A DNA stretch of 38,857 bases from Woeseiaceae bacterium (GTDB taxonomy: Bacteria > Pseudomonadota > Gammaproteobacteria > Steroidobacterales > Woeseiaceae). Numbering within the stretch: position 1 is the stretch's first letter; each line of letters starts with the position of its first letter. The DNA lies in assembly GCA_013043165.1 (NCBI GenBank), contig JABDOQ010000053.1:1-38857 (forward strand), given 5' to 3'. Shown here in pieces: positions 8,385 through 16,362 of this stretch. A model generated the notes under the pieces. That model had not been told where the DNA came from. It saw only the letters and a list, made by a program, of their open reading frames with translations, and did not search any database. A program made the position numbers and the translations under genes.

Positions 8385-8945
8385 ATGACAGCCATTTTCG
8401 TTGCAGTACTCGTCCTGATCGTTGTCGTCGGCGTTGCCCTCTACAACCGCCTCATTCGCAGTCGCAACCGGGTCGATACCGCGTGGAGCGACATTGACGT
8501 GCAGCTGCAACGACGGCACGACCTGATTCCGCGGCTGGTGACGGCCGTCGACCAGTACGCAAAATATGAGCGCGCGACACTCGAGGCGGTTACCGAGCTG
8601 CGAGCGGAGGCCATGCAGATGGCCGACGTACGCGCCAAAGGCAGGGCGGAGGAGAAGCTAAGTGCGGGCATTGAGCGAATCATCGCGCTTGCCGAGAATT
8701 ACCCGGACCTCAAAGCCAACGAAAACTTCCTGAGCCTGCAGAACGAACTTGTCGAAACCGAGAACTACCTGCAGTTCGCACGCCGCTATTACAACGGCTC
8801 GGTGCGCGACTACAACACAATGACCGAGACTGTGCCAAGCAACTTCATCGCGGGCTGGTTCAATTTTTCGATGCGGGATTTTTTCCAGAAGAAATCCGAC
8901 GATGCGGCAAACGTTCCACTCGTCAAGCTGGGTTCGGTCGAATGA
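8385..8945 (+). CDS. lemA: LemA family protein
   Basis: 186 residues from ATG at 8385, preceded by GGAGG at 8371-8375. The N-terminal transmembrane helix (about 3-19) is followed by NRLIRSRNRVDTAWSDIDVQLQRRHDLIPRLV, the LemA hallmark. The rest is helical, with the conserved ENFLSLQNELVETENYLQFARRYYN block. LemA proteins are membrane-anchored with a helical bundle on the extracytoplasmic side; their role is poorly defined. The stop overlaps the ATG of the DUF2207 gene (ATGA), and LemA genes are very often coupled to DUF2207 or TPM-domain genes with Gly-rich tails, as here. Confidence 0.92.
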   Translation: MTAIFVAVLVLIVVVGVALYNRLIRSRNRVDTAWSDIDVQLQRRHDLIPRLVTAVDQYAKYERATLEAVTELRAEAMQMADVRAKGRAEEKLSAGIERIIALAENYPDLKANENFLSLQNELVETENYLQFARRYYNGSVRDYNTMTETVPSNFIAGWFNFSMRDFFQKKSDDAANVPLVKLGSVE

Positions 8946-10642
8946 AGAGGCTGGTCGCGCTGCTACTCTTTCTACTGCCGCTAGCGACTGTCGCTGATGA
9001 GCGAATCCTGAAATTTCACAGCGACATTCGTGTCATGACCGACGGTATGATCGAGGTCACCGAGACAATCAAAGTCCGGGCCGAGGGGAACCGCATCAAG
9101 CGAGGGATTTATCGGGATTTTCCGACCGAATACCAGGACAAACTCGGCAACGAGTACAAAATCGACTTTGTACCGCTCGCGGTGTTGCGAAATGACAGGC
9201 CCGAGTCGTTTCATACACAGGCTGTGCGAAACGGCACACGAACCTATTTTGGTCGTGCCGACCGTTTTATCGATCCCGGCGAGCACACCTATACCTTCAG
9301 GTACAAAGCCAGCCGCATGCTCGGTTTCTTCGATGAGCATGATGAGCTGTACTGGAATGTCACGGGCTTTGACTGGGCCTTTCCAATTGATAAGGCGAGT
9401 GCCACCGTCGTACTGGAGTTCGATGCACCGTTGTCCGGTATCACCGAAGAAGCGTACACGGGGCCTTTCGGCGCCAGGGGACGGGACTATCGATCCCGCC
9501 TTGACTCGGGGAGGCGAGTGTATTTCGAGGCAAATAAACCGCTGTCGCCCGTTAACGGGCTGACCATTGTCGTTGGATGGCCAAAAGGCTTTGTCGACGA
9601 GCCGACAAATACAGACCGAGTCGGCTGGCTGCTCAAGGACAACAAGAACCTGCTCGCCGCCGTAATCGGTTACTTGCTGTTATTAGCCTACTACGTGCCC
9701 ATCTGGCGGCAGCACGGCCGGGATCCTGAAGAGGGCCTTATAGTGACGCGCTACGCGCCGCCCGAAGGCTTTTCACCGGCGTCGCTGCGTTATATCCGGC
9801 AGATGTACTACGACGACAAAGTCATGACGGCGGCTGTCGTAAATCTTGCGGTCAAGGGTTACCTGGAGATAAAGAAACGGGGAAAATCCCACTGGTTGAT
9901 CATGAAAACACCCAACGAACCCAAGCCACCAATGGCCGCCGGTGAGAGGGAGCTGTACGTCGGGCTTTTCAAAAGCAACAGCAAGATCGAACTTGACGAC
10001 AAAAACCATGCGGTGCTGGGCAAAGCCCGGGGCGCGCACCGCAAATCATTGGTAAAAGACTACAAGCAGCACTATTTCAAGACCAACATGTTGCTCAATA
10101 TCCCGGCAATAGTGATTGTAATCGCCTCGACAATTATTGCGTTGAACATCGGGCGTGGCCCGACGCCGTTTGTCATTGCAGCCATCGTGTTGTCTTTCCT
10201 CACCATGGCACTTTTTGCTGTGATCATGAAACGTCCCACGATACGCGGCCGAAAATTGCTGGACGAGATGCTTGGTTTTAAAGACTTCCTCGAGATTGCC
10301 GAGAAGGACGAACTCAACCTGAGAAACCCGCCGGAAAAAACGCCCGAGCTGTTCGAATCCTTCCTGCCGTTCGCATTGGCGCTGGGCGTCGATCAGCAGT
10401 GGTCGGAACGGTTCGCCACTGTTCTCGCAAATATTCGCGGTCCGGATGGCGGCGCCTACCGGCCGTCCTGGTACAACGGCTCCTGGAACAGCTCCAACCT
10501 GAGCAAAACAACCAGCAAACTGTCGAGCGGCCTGAATTCCGCTATCAGCTCATCGGTCTCACCGCCGGGCTCGTCCTCGGGTGGTGGTGGCGGCGGCTCA
10601 TCCGGCGGCGGTGGCGGCGGTGGCGGTGGCGGCGGCTGGTGA
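8942..10642 (+). CDS. DUF2207 membrane protein with poly-Gly C-terminus
   Basis: 566 residues with a cleavable signal peptide (about 1-19). The extracytoplasmic DUF2207 domain (20 to about 230) shows the family phrases FHSDIRV, GMIEVTETIKV and KRGIYRDFP. A transmembrane segment lies at about 236-252, and two more near 383-425. The cytoplasmic part in between carries YAPPEGFSPASLRYI, typical of the family. The tail from about 545 is nearly all Gly and Ser and ends in Trp; it is encoded by a repetitive GGT/GGC tract at about 10576-10640 that could be length-variable. The gene is coupled to lemA by a 4-nt overlap. Function unknown; LemA/DUF2207 pairs are thought to act in the envelope. Confidence 0.88.
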   Translation: MKRLVALLLFLLPLATVADERILKFHSDIRVMTDGMIEVTETIKVRAEGNRIKRGIYRDFPTEYQDKLGNEYKIDFVPLAVLRNDRPESFHTQAVRNGTRTYFGRADRFIDPGEHTYTFRYKASRMLGFFDEHDELYWNVTGFDWAFPIDKASATVVLEFDAPLSGITEEAYTGPFGARGRDYRSRLDSGRRVYFEANKPLSPVNGLTIVVGWPKGFVDEPTNTDRVGWLLKDNKNLLAAVIGYLLLLAYYVPIWRQHGRDPEEGLIVTRYAPPEGFSPASLRYIRQMYYDDKVMTAAVVNLAVKGYLEIKKRGKSHWLIMKTPNEPKPPMAAGERELYVGLFKSNSKIELDDKNHAVLGKARGAHRKSLVKDYKQHYFKTNMLLNIPAIVIVIASTIIALNIGRGPTPFVIAAIVLSFLTMALFAVIMKRPTIRGRKLLDEMLGFKDFLEIAEKDELNLRNPPEKTPELFESFLPFALALGVDQQWSERFATVLANIRGPDGGAYRPSWYNGSWNSSNLSKTTSKLSSGLNSAISSSVSPPGSSSGGGGGGSSGGGGGGGGGGGW

Positions 10643-10743
10643 ATTCTGTGTACACGACGAAATTTTTTGAACTTACTGCTGCAAGAATCAACGAAGCGAA
10701 GGTAACGATGACAGATATTGATGGCAGGACAGTCCAGGAATGA
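10639..10743 (+). CDS. Possible 34-residue small ORF linking DUF2207 and rhomboid genes
   Basis: A GTG-started frame begins in the GTGA overlap with the DUF2207 stop and ends in an ATGA overlap with the rhomboid start. Both junctions have 4-nt overlaps, the usual sign of translational coupling. The predicted peptide is polar with no membrane segment. No good Shine-Dalgarno lies before the GTG, only the Gly-codon repeat. It could equally be a non-coding spacer that happens to stay open. It was kept because both ends fit exactly. Confidence 0.3.
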   Translation: MNSVYTTKFFELTAARINEAKVTMTDIDGRTVQE

Positions 10744-11354
10744 ATCAGACCGTATATCGCCGCAGGCCAGGCAGCACTCTTCCCAACGTTATTTTCGGGT
10801 TGTTGATCGCCAATGGCCTGGTGTTCGCTTTGCAGCAGATGAACGCGGAGTTCATGTTCATCAATTTCGCACTGTGGCCCGCGACGGATCCGCGATCACC
10901 GTTCATGCCCTGGCAGCTGCTAACGTATGGCTTTCTGCACGGCAACACGACCCACATATTTTTCAACATGTTCGGTTTGTGGATGTTCGGCCGTGATCTC
11001 GAGCATTTCATGGGATCGCAGCGTTTTCTGATTTATTTCCTGGTCTGCGTGGTGGGGGCAGGGATCGTGCAGCTGGTCGTCGCAGGTATGCAGGGTGGAC
11101 TGTATCCAACCGTCGGCGCATCCGGCGGCGTGTTCGGCATTTTGCTTGCCTACGGATTGACATTCCCCAACCGCATTGTGGTGCCGCTGTTTCCGCCCAT
11201 TCCAATGCGCGCAATCACCTTCGTATTTATCTACGGACTGCTCGAGCTATACCTGGGGGTCAGCGGCGGAGCTCCGGGCGTTGCCAATTTTGCACACCTG
11301 GGCGGCATGCTGTTCGGATTCCTGCTCATCCGTCACTGGCGGCGACGGCGCTAA
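10740..11354 (+). CDS. Rhomboid family intramembrane serine protease
   Basis: 204 residues with about six transmembrane helices. The catalytic dyad is visible: Ser128 in GASGGVFG and His186 in FAHLGGM. The HxxxN-type motif H72...N76 after FLHGNTTH, and W81-x-F-G-x-x-L-E in loop 1, also fit the family. Rhomboids cut transmembrane proteins within the membrane; the substrate cannot be deduced. The ATG overlaps the stop of a possible 34-codon ORF that follows the DUF2207 gene, so the lemA-DUF2207-rhomboid set is probably one operon. The bases after it (11355-11482) separate it from a convergent gene; I see no clear terminator there. Confidence 0.92.
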   Translation: MNQTVYRRRPGSTLPNVIFGLLIANGLVFALQQMNAEFMFINFALWPATDPRSPFMPWQLLTYGFLHGNTTHIFFNMFGLWMFGRDLEHFMGSQRFLIYFLVCVVGAGIVQLVVAGMQGGLYPTVGASGGVFGILLAYGLTFPNRIVVPLFPPIPMRAITFVFIYGLLELYLGVSGGAPGVANFAHLGGMLFGFLLIRHWRRRR

Positions 11355-11482
11355 CACCTGGGGTGCTTTTTACAGGCGAGAGCCGGTAGGAACCGTGCGT
11401 TCTTCGGGTCCACACCGGCCGCCGAGGGCCAGCAGCGGTCATTGTGGAAGATATTTATTGCACACGACAGCACTGGCGACGA

Positions 11483-12217
11483 TCAGGCGGTTACCCCACC
11501 GTCAATCGGGACTGCAGCGCCCGTGATATGGGTTGCAGCATCGCTGGCAAGGAACAAAGCCAGTCCTGCGATTTCCTCGGGTGTAGCGACGCGGCCACTG
11601 GGAATTTCCTCTGCGGCTTCTTCAAGGTAGGCGTCGAGTTCCATGCCCTGTTCATCTGCTTCGGCCGCCAGCATCGGCGTATCCACATCTCCGGGGCAAA
11701 TCGCATTGACGCGTAACCCGTCTCGCGCATGGTCTTTGGCCATCGCTTTGGTCAACAGGACAAGACCGCCCTTGCTGGCACAGTAGGCTGCCGCGCGTTC
11801 GCCGCCGCGCAAACCCCAGTCGGATGCAATATTGACGATACTGCCCTCGGCACTGAGCAAGTGTGGCAGGGCAGCGCGACTCAGGAAAAAAGGTACGTCG
11901 AGGTTGATGGCCATCGTGTAGCGCCATTCTTCATCGCTGGTATCCACGACACTGGCTCGCACGATGACACCGGCGTTGTTTACCAGGCAGTCGAGGTGCC
12001 CGAACTCATCAAGCGTGTCTCGTACGAGCTCGTCGCAGTCCTCGGATTCCGCCAGCTCGCCCGACCACGTGACGATCTTTGTCGAAACATCAGCGACTTC
12101 TTCGAGACGGCCCTCGTCGCGACCGGCGGCCATGACGTCCCAGCCTGCCTCGGCGAAGGCAATGGCCGTGGCGGCACCGATGCCGGAGCTGGCTCCGGTT
12201 ACAAGAACGACGCTCAT
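11483..12217 (-). CDS. SDR family NAD(P)-dependent oxidoreductase
   Basis: 244 residues from ATG at 12217 with CAGGGAA upstream. The Rossmann cofactor motif TGASSGIG lies at 7-14; the NNAG motif and the catalytic Y-x-x-x-K (YCASK) with an upstream Ser in NIASDWG follow. The C-terminal PGDVDTPM and the IDGG ending are those of classical SDR enzymes. An Asp or Glu after strand 2 is not evident; AAGRDEGR suggests NADP preference, a weak inference. The gene stands alone, convergent with the rhomboid gene and divergent from pxpA (85-nt gap). The substrate is unknown. Confidence 0.88.
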   Translation of the reverse strand: MSVVLVTGASSGIGAATAIAFAEAGWDVMAAGRDEGRLEEVADVSTKIVTWSGELAESEDCDELVRDTLDEFGHLDCLVNNAGVIVRASVVDTSDEEWRYTMAINLDVPFFLSRAALPHLLSAEGSIVNIASDWGLRGGERAAAYCASKGGLVLLTKAMAKDHARDGLRVNAICPGDVDTPMLAAEADEQGMELDAYLEEAAEEIPSGRVATPEEIAGLALFLASDAATHITGAAVPIDGGVTA

Positions 12218-12302
12218 GGTAAATTCCCTGACAGCGCTTACGTGATAGCCAGTGTATATCATGAGATTGACTGGGCGTCGCCGCAAGGAGGAAGAACAGC
12301 GC

Positions 12303-13046
12303 ATGGCAAGCATAGATATCAACGCCGATCTCGGTGAAGGCGAGGCTTCAGATACTGAGCTGCTGCGCATTGTTTCGAGCTGCAACGTTGCCTGTGGCGG
12401 ACATGCGGGCGACGCGGCCAGCATGCGTGCGACCGTTGCTGCGGCCATCGAAAACGGCGTCGCGATCGGCGCTCATCCTTCCTACCCGGATCGTGACGGA
12501 TTTGGCCGGCGCAGCGACTTTCTCGCGGGACCCGGTCTCCTGGCGACTTTGGTAGCGCAAATCCAATCGCTGTCCGCCATCGTTGCCGAATACGGGGCCT
12601 CATTGCATCACGTCAAGCCGCACGGCGCGTTGTACAACGACGCCTGTGCAGACGCTGAGTTGGCCGACGTTGTGGCAGCGGCCGTAGTCGAGGCCAGCGA
12701 TGGTGTCTTCCTTGTCGGTCTGCCGAACAGCGAGCTGCAGCGAGCGGCGCGCCGTCGAGGACTGCCGTTTTTGGCGGAGGCCTTTATCGACAGGGCCTAT
12801 CTTGCCGACGGAAGCCTGGTACCACGGTCAGAACCTGGAGCCGTGCATCAGGCTCTCGCGAGTATCGAAGCACAGGCAATTTCTCTGGCACGGGACCATG
12901 CGGTGACCAGTAGTGACGGCCAACCTGTGTCGCTGAAAGTTGACACGCTCTGCGTCCACGGCGATACGCCGGGCGCGGCGCAAGCAGCGCGCGCCGTTCG
13001 TGATGCGCTCGAGCAGCAGGGAATCGAGATACGTGTCGCTGGCTAA
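12303..13046 (+). CDS. pxpA: 5-oxoprolinase subunit A (LamB/YcsF family)
   Basis: 247 residues from ATG at 12303 with a strong AAGGAGG at 12285-12291. Family motifs are all present: IDINADLGEGE at the start, SCNVACGGHAGD, GAHPSYPDRDGFGRR, HVKPHGALYND, EAFIDRAY and LCVHGDTPGA. PxpA works with PxpB and PxpC to hydrolyse 5-oxoproline (pyroglutamate) to glutamate with ATP in the cytoplasm, a damage-clearance reaction. Length is normal (E. coli about 244). It overlaps pxpB by 14 nt, and the three genes form a tightly coupled operon. Confidence 0.95.
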   Translation: MASIDINADLGEGEASDTELLRIVSSCNVACGGHAGDAASMRATVAAAIENGVAIGAHPSYPDRDGFGRRSDFLAGPGLLATLVAQIQSLSAIVAEYGASLHHVKPHGALYNDACADAELADVVAAAVVEASDGVFLVGLPNSELQRAARRRGLPFLAEAFIDRAYLADGSLVPRSEPGAVHQALASIEAQAISLARDHAVTSSDGQPVSLKVDTLCVHGDTPGAAQAARAVRDALEQQGIEIRVAG

Positions 13047-13671
13047 CAAAATACACGCGCTTGGCGACGACCTGGTCAGCATTGACGTGTCGGGTCCGGC
13101 CGAGGCGCAGGTCCTGGCGGCGCGTTTGCGGGCAAGCGGCGATTGGATCGAAGTGGTCGGCGGCATCGATGCTGTCGTGCTGCAGTTCGATGCGGCGCTA
13201 CATGACCTCGACTTCGTCGTTGGCAAAGTCCACGAGTCAACGAGCCAGGATGAGCCCGTTGTTGCGATGTCGCCCGATGTCGTCGAAATCCCGGTTTGCT
13301 ACGGCGGTGAATACGGCCCGGATTTTGACGCCGTCTGCGCGATGCTGAAACTGTCCGCCGAAGAACTGATTGCGCTCCATGCAGGCCACGACTACACGGT
13401 CGACATGCTCGGGTTTACGCCCGGCTTCGCCTATATAGGGGGTCTCGATGAACGCCTCAGTGTGCCGCGCCTGCGTGAGCCGCGCGTCAGGGTTGCGGCG
13501 GGCTCTGTCGGCATTGCAGATGGCCGAACCGGACTCTATGCATTGCCCGGCCCGGGCGGTTGGGTACTGATCGGTCGCACGTCCTATCCGTTATTCGATG
13601 CAACCAGCGATCGGCCGTTTGCACTCAAGGCCGGCATGCGTATTCGTTTCGTAGCGGTGCCAGAACCGTGA
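13033..13671 (+). CDS. pxpB: 5-oxoprolinase subunit B
   Basis: 212 residues using GTG at 13033 inside the end of pxpA; upstream in-frame starts would overlap pxpA far more and add a basic extension not seen in the family. The signature GFTPGFAYIGGLD, then VPRL, then VAAGSVGIADGRTGLYALPGPGGWVLIGRT is the classical PxpB (KipI, carboxyltransferase domain 1) pattern. It forms the ATP-dependent 5-oxoprolinase with PxpA and PxpC. The stop overlaps the GTG of pxpC by 4 nt (GTGA). Length agrees with E. coli PxpB (about 218). Confidence 0.94.
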   Translation: MSLANKIHALGDDLVSIDVSGPAEAQVLAARLRASGDWIEVVGGIDAVVLQFDAALHDLDFVVGKVHESTSQDEPVVAMSPDVVEIPVCYGGEYGPDFDAVCAMLKLSAEELIALHAGHDYTVDMLGFTPGFAYIGGLDERLSVPRLREPRVRVAAGSVGIADGRTGLYALPGPGGWVLIGRTSYPLFDATSDRPFALKAGMRIRFVAVPEP

Positions 13672-14609
13672 CGCTGGAAGTACTGAAGCCGGGCCCGCAG
13701 ACGACGATCCAGTCGGCACCGCGAACGGGGCAGCGGCACCTCGGCGTGCCGTGCAGCGGCCCGGCGGACCCGCTGTCCATGGCGCTGGCCAATCGCCTGG
13801 TCGGCAATGAGCTGCTGGCGCCGGCGCTGGAAATAACGCTCGGCGGAATGTCGCTGCGCTTCCGTTCAAATACAGCCGTTGCCCTGGCCGGCGCGCACGC
13901 TCGCGCGACGCTGGCTGGCGAACTGCTGCCGCTTCACTGCACGAAACAGGCCAAAGTCGGCGATGAATTGCTTGTCGGTCGATCGGAGCTGGGCGCGCGG
14001 ACCTATGCTGCGTTCGCCGGGGGTCTATTGGCCGACGAGATTCTGGGTTCGTCCTCGACGTACCTGCCGGCGGCTCTGGGCGGGCATCACGGGCGGGCCT
14101 TGGCAAAGGGCGATCGCCTCATGCTCGATCGCTGTGAGCGAACGGTCGAAATGCTGGCCACGCCGGATGAGTTTCAACCGCCCATGACCGCCAGCTGGGC
14201 GCTGCGCGCCTGCGACTCGGCAGAAACAGGCTTGCTGCGCGATCGGCGGCAACTATTCGACACGAACTTCACGGTTGCAGGACGCTGTGACCGCATGGGG
14301 ATCATGCTCGAAGGGGCACAGCTGGCTGTTGAATCCGATGGCCGCATGGCAAGTGCGCCGGTTTTCCCCGGCACCGTGCAGTGTCCCGAGGATGGCCGCG
14401 TATTCATGCTGTCAGTCGATGCGCAGACAACCGGTGGATACGCGCGCGTCGCTCAGATTGCCCGTGCCGATCGTCACCTGCTGGGTCAGCTGCGACCCGG
14501 CGACCATGTCAGGTTGTTGCCACGCGACCGTGAGAGCGCGGTCGCGGATTTGCGCGCCAAGCTGGATTACTGGCGCGACTGGCTCGATGATGTCGAGCAC
14601 GTGATCTAG
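13668..14609 (+). CDS. pxpC: 5-oxoprolinase subunit C
   Basis: 313 residues from GTG at 13668, overlapping pxpB by 4 nt. The N-terminus TLEVLKPGPQTTIQ and the GVPCSGPADPLSMALANRLVGN motif identify the KipA/biotin-dependent carboxylase-like domain of PxpC. The usual first Pro of the SGPxD motif region is here CSGPAD, a minor variation. It completes PxpABC; the operon contains no extra transport gene. Four bases separate its stop from the convergent sulfatase-like gene at 14614. No terminator is obvious between them. Confidence 0.94.
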   Translation: MTLEVLKPGPQTTIQSAPRTGQRHLGVPCSGPADPLSMALANRLVGNELLAPALEITLGGMSLRFRSNTAVALAGAHARATLAGELLPLHCTKQAKVGDELLVGRSELGARTYAAFAGGLLADEILGSSSTYLPAALGGHHGRALAKGDRLMLDRCERTVEMLATPDEFQPPMTASWALRACDSAETGLLRDRRQLFDTNFTVAGRCDRMGIMLEGAQLAVESDGRMASAPVFPGTVQCPEDGRVFMLSVDAQTTGGYARVAQIARADRHLLGQLRPGDHVRLLPRDRESAVADLRAKLDYWRDWLDDVEHVI

Positions 14610-14613
14610 CGGT

Positions 14614-16362
14614 CTAGTCGTCCGAAACTTGTCCCGCCGGCGAGAATTTCCGACCGTTTCTCCAGGCGTCGTGATCGTAGACGCTGCCGTTCACGACGAC
14701 CTCGTGCATCTTGTTCAAATATCCCGGAGCATTCCTGTTTGCACCATAGAAATACTTGTAATGACTTCGTTCGCGGGATTGGCTGTCGGAAAGGGTAAAG
14801 ACGTTGACCCCGGGGAATTGTACGGGCAGCCCGAGGTCGGCTGCGACAGTCGCCGGAAGATCCGGAATTGACGTAGGCGCGTTGCTGACGCGGAAGTCCG
14901 CGCTGTCATTGCTGCGCTTGATCGCAAGCAACGGCACGGCCATTGCCGCGGACATTGAATCGATAGCGCCACGTTTCTTTTCCGGATCGAAATCCCGGAG
15001 ACGTACCCATGCTCCGTGGTCCGCCATCAGAATGATCAGGCTATTGTCGTAAATGCCCAACGCTTTCATGCGCGAGAAAACAGCCAGCACGGCCTGCAAA
15101 CCACAGTTGGCCTGCCGCAATACGTTCTCGCGACCCGTAGCCTGGACGCCGTCGAAGTCACAGTTCTCATCGCCAACCGTCGGGCGGTGTGCAAACATCA
15201 GGTGCATAATCTTGTAGACCGGCGCCTCCCTGTCCACGCGCATGGCCTGCGACAAGTTACGCACAAACTCGAGATCTGAAAAATACTGCATGTGCAGGTA
15301 GGACGCAGTACGGACCATGCCCTGGAAAACCCATAGCTCATCTCTGTGTACCAGTGCTTTGCCAAAATGCGGCAGAGCGCGAAACAGCGATAGGTCGATG
15401 AGCCGTGCCGAATCATTGACGATGTAGTCCCGTGCTGAGACGTGGCCACTATTGGATATTGCGTAGGCGTTGGTATGGCGGTTTTTTGCGTAAATATTCT
15501 TGAGTGACACCTGGGCCGCGATATCGACCTCGAAGCCAGCGTCGCTTGCAGCATTCAGAACGGTGTCGCCTCCAAGTGTTGCATCGATAAACTCGTCCAC
15601 AGGCACACGATTCTGATACGTCTTGCCGCTCAGCATTGCCGGAATCGTCAGTTGCGTATACGGAAAGGCACCCAGGTTGTCGCGAAACAGCGTAAAGCCC
15701 TGCAATTGGTCCCTGAGGTCTTCGCCGTCGTTCAGACGATCTTCCAGGAGCTGTTCGAAGAGATCGGTCTGCAGGCCGTCCATGACTATGTGCACGACGT
15801 TTTTCGACGTGGAGAATCGCGGCAGCGCATCCCGGGCCGCTTGATCTTCCTCGATATCCGAGTGCTTTAACGCGGCAGGATCATCGCCCGCCATGCCTAC
15901 TGCCGCGGCTGTAAGCTGAACGACGAACAATGCGGCAGCCGCCCACAGGAACAGGGGACCGCTGCGCTTGAAGGCAATTATCGACACGATGATTACGCCA
16001 GCCCAGATCGCGGCATCCAGCAGGCCGCGCCAGGCTCCGGCCAGCCACTCGATACTGCGGCCGTCCAGCTCGCCATAGTCCCAGACCAGGATGTTCGACT
16101 GCAGCCAAAGCAGGCATGCAACGGCCCCTGTCAGCGCCTGCATGCGGCGGTAGCCGTCGGCGCTCAGCAACGCGGCGAGCAAGCCAACAGCGAGAATCAG
16201 CACGGCGCAGTAGGGCAGATAGGCGAGCGCAATTTGCGTAAAGGACGCTGTGAATTCCGAGGGATTGCCCGAGTAGATAAGCAGCGGAGTGAAGACACAC
16301 AGCGTTAAAAGCGGCAGTGCCGCCAGAGCGGCGCCAGACGCCAGGCGGCGAACGGCGGTCAT
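14614..16362 (-). CDS. Membrane-anchored sulfatase-like (alkaline phosphatase superfamily) enzyme
   Basis: 582 residues. About five N-terminal transmembrane helices (10-155) precede a large extracytoplasmic catalytic domain. Metal and catalytic motifs of the sulfatase/phosphoglycerol transferase type are visible: VVHIVMDGLQTD with Asp195, FPYTQLTIPAMLSGKTY with a probable Thr nucleophile at about 239, and LMADHGAW with Asp448-His449. Thr rather than a C-x-P-x-R sulfatase signature points to a phosphoglycerol- or phosphoethanolamine-transferase-like activity rather than sulfate hydrolysis; this is an inference. The start overlaps the methyltransferase stop by 4 nt (ATGA), so both belong to one operon with the small protein upstream, probably modifying a surface glycan or lipid. 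Confidence 0.82.
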   Translation of the reverse strand: MTAVRRLASGAALAALPLLTLCVFTPLLIYSGNPSEFTASFTQIALAYLPYCAVLILAVGLLAALLSADGYRRMQALTGAVACLLWLQSNILVWDYGELDGRSIEWLAGAWRGLLDAAIWAGVIIVSIIAFKRSGPLFLWAAAALFVVQLTAAAVGMAGDDPAALKHSDIEEDQAARDALPRFSTSKNVVHIVMDGLQTDLFEQLLEDRLNDGEDLRDQLQGFTLFRDNLGAFPYTQLTIPAMLSGKTYQNRVPVDEFIDATLGGDTVLNAASDAGFEVDIAAQVSLKNIYAKNRHTNAYAISNSGHVSARDYIVNDSARLIDLSLFRALPHFGKALVHRDELWVFQGMVRTASYLHMQYFSDLEFVRNLSQAMRVDREAPVYKIMHLMFAHRPTVGDENCDFDGVQATGRENVLRQANCGLQAVLAVFSRMKALGIYDNSLIILMADHGAWVRLRDFDPEKKRGAIDSMSAAMAVPLLAIKRSNDSADFRVSNAPTSIPDLPATVAADLGLPVQFPGVNVFTLSDSQSRERSHYKYFYGANRNAPGYLNKMHEVVVNGSVYDHDAWRNGRKFSPAGQVSDD

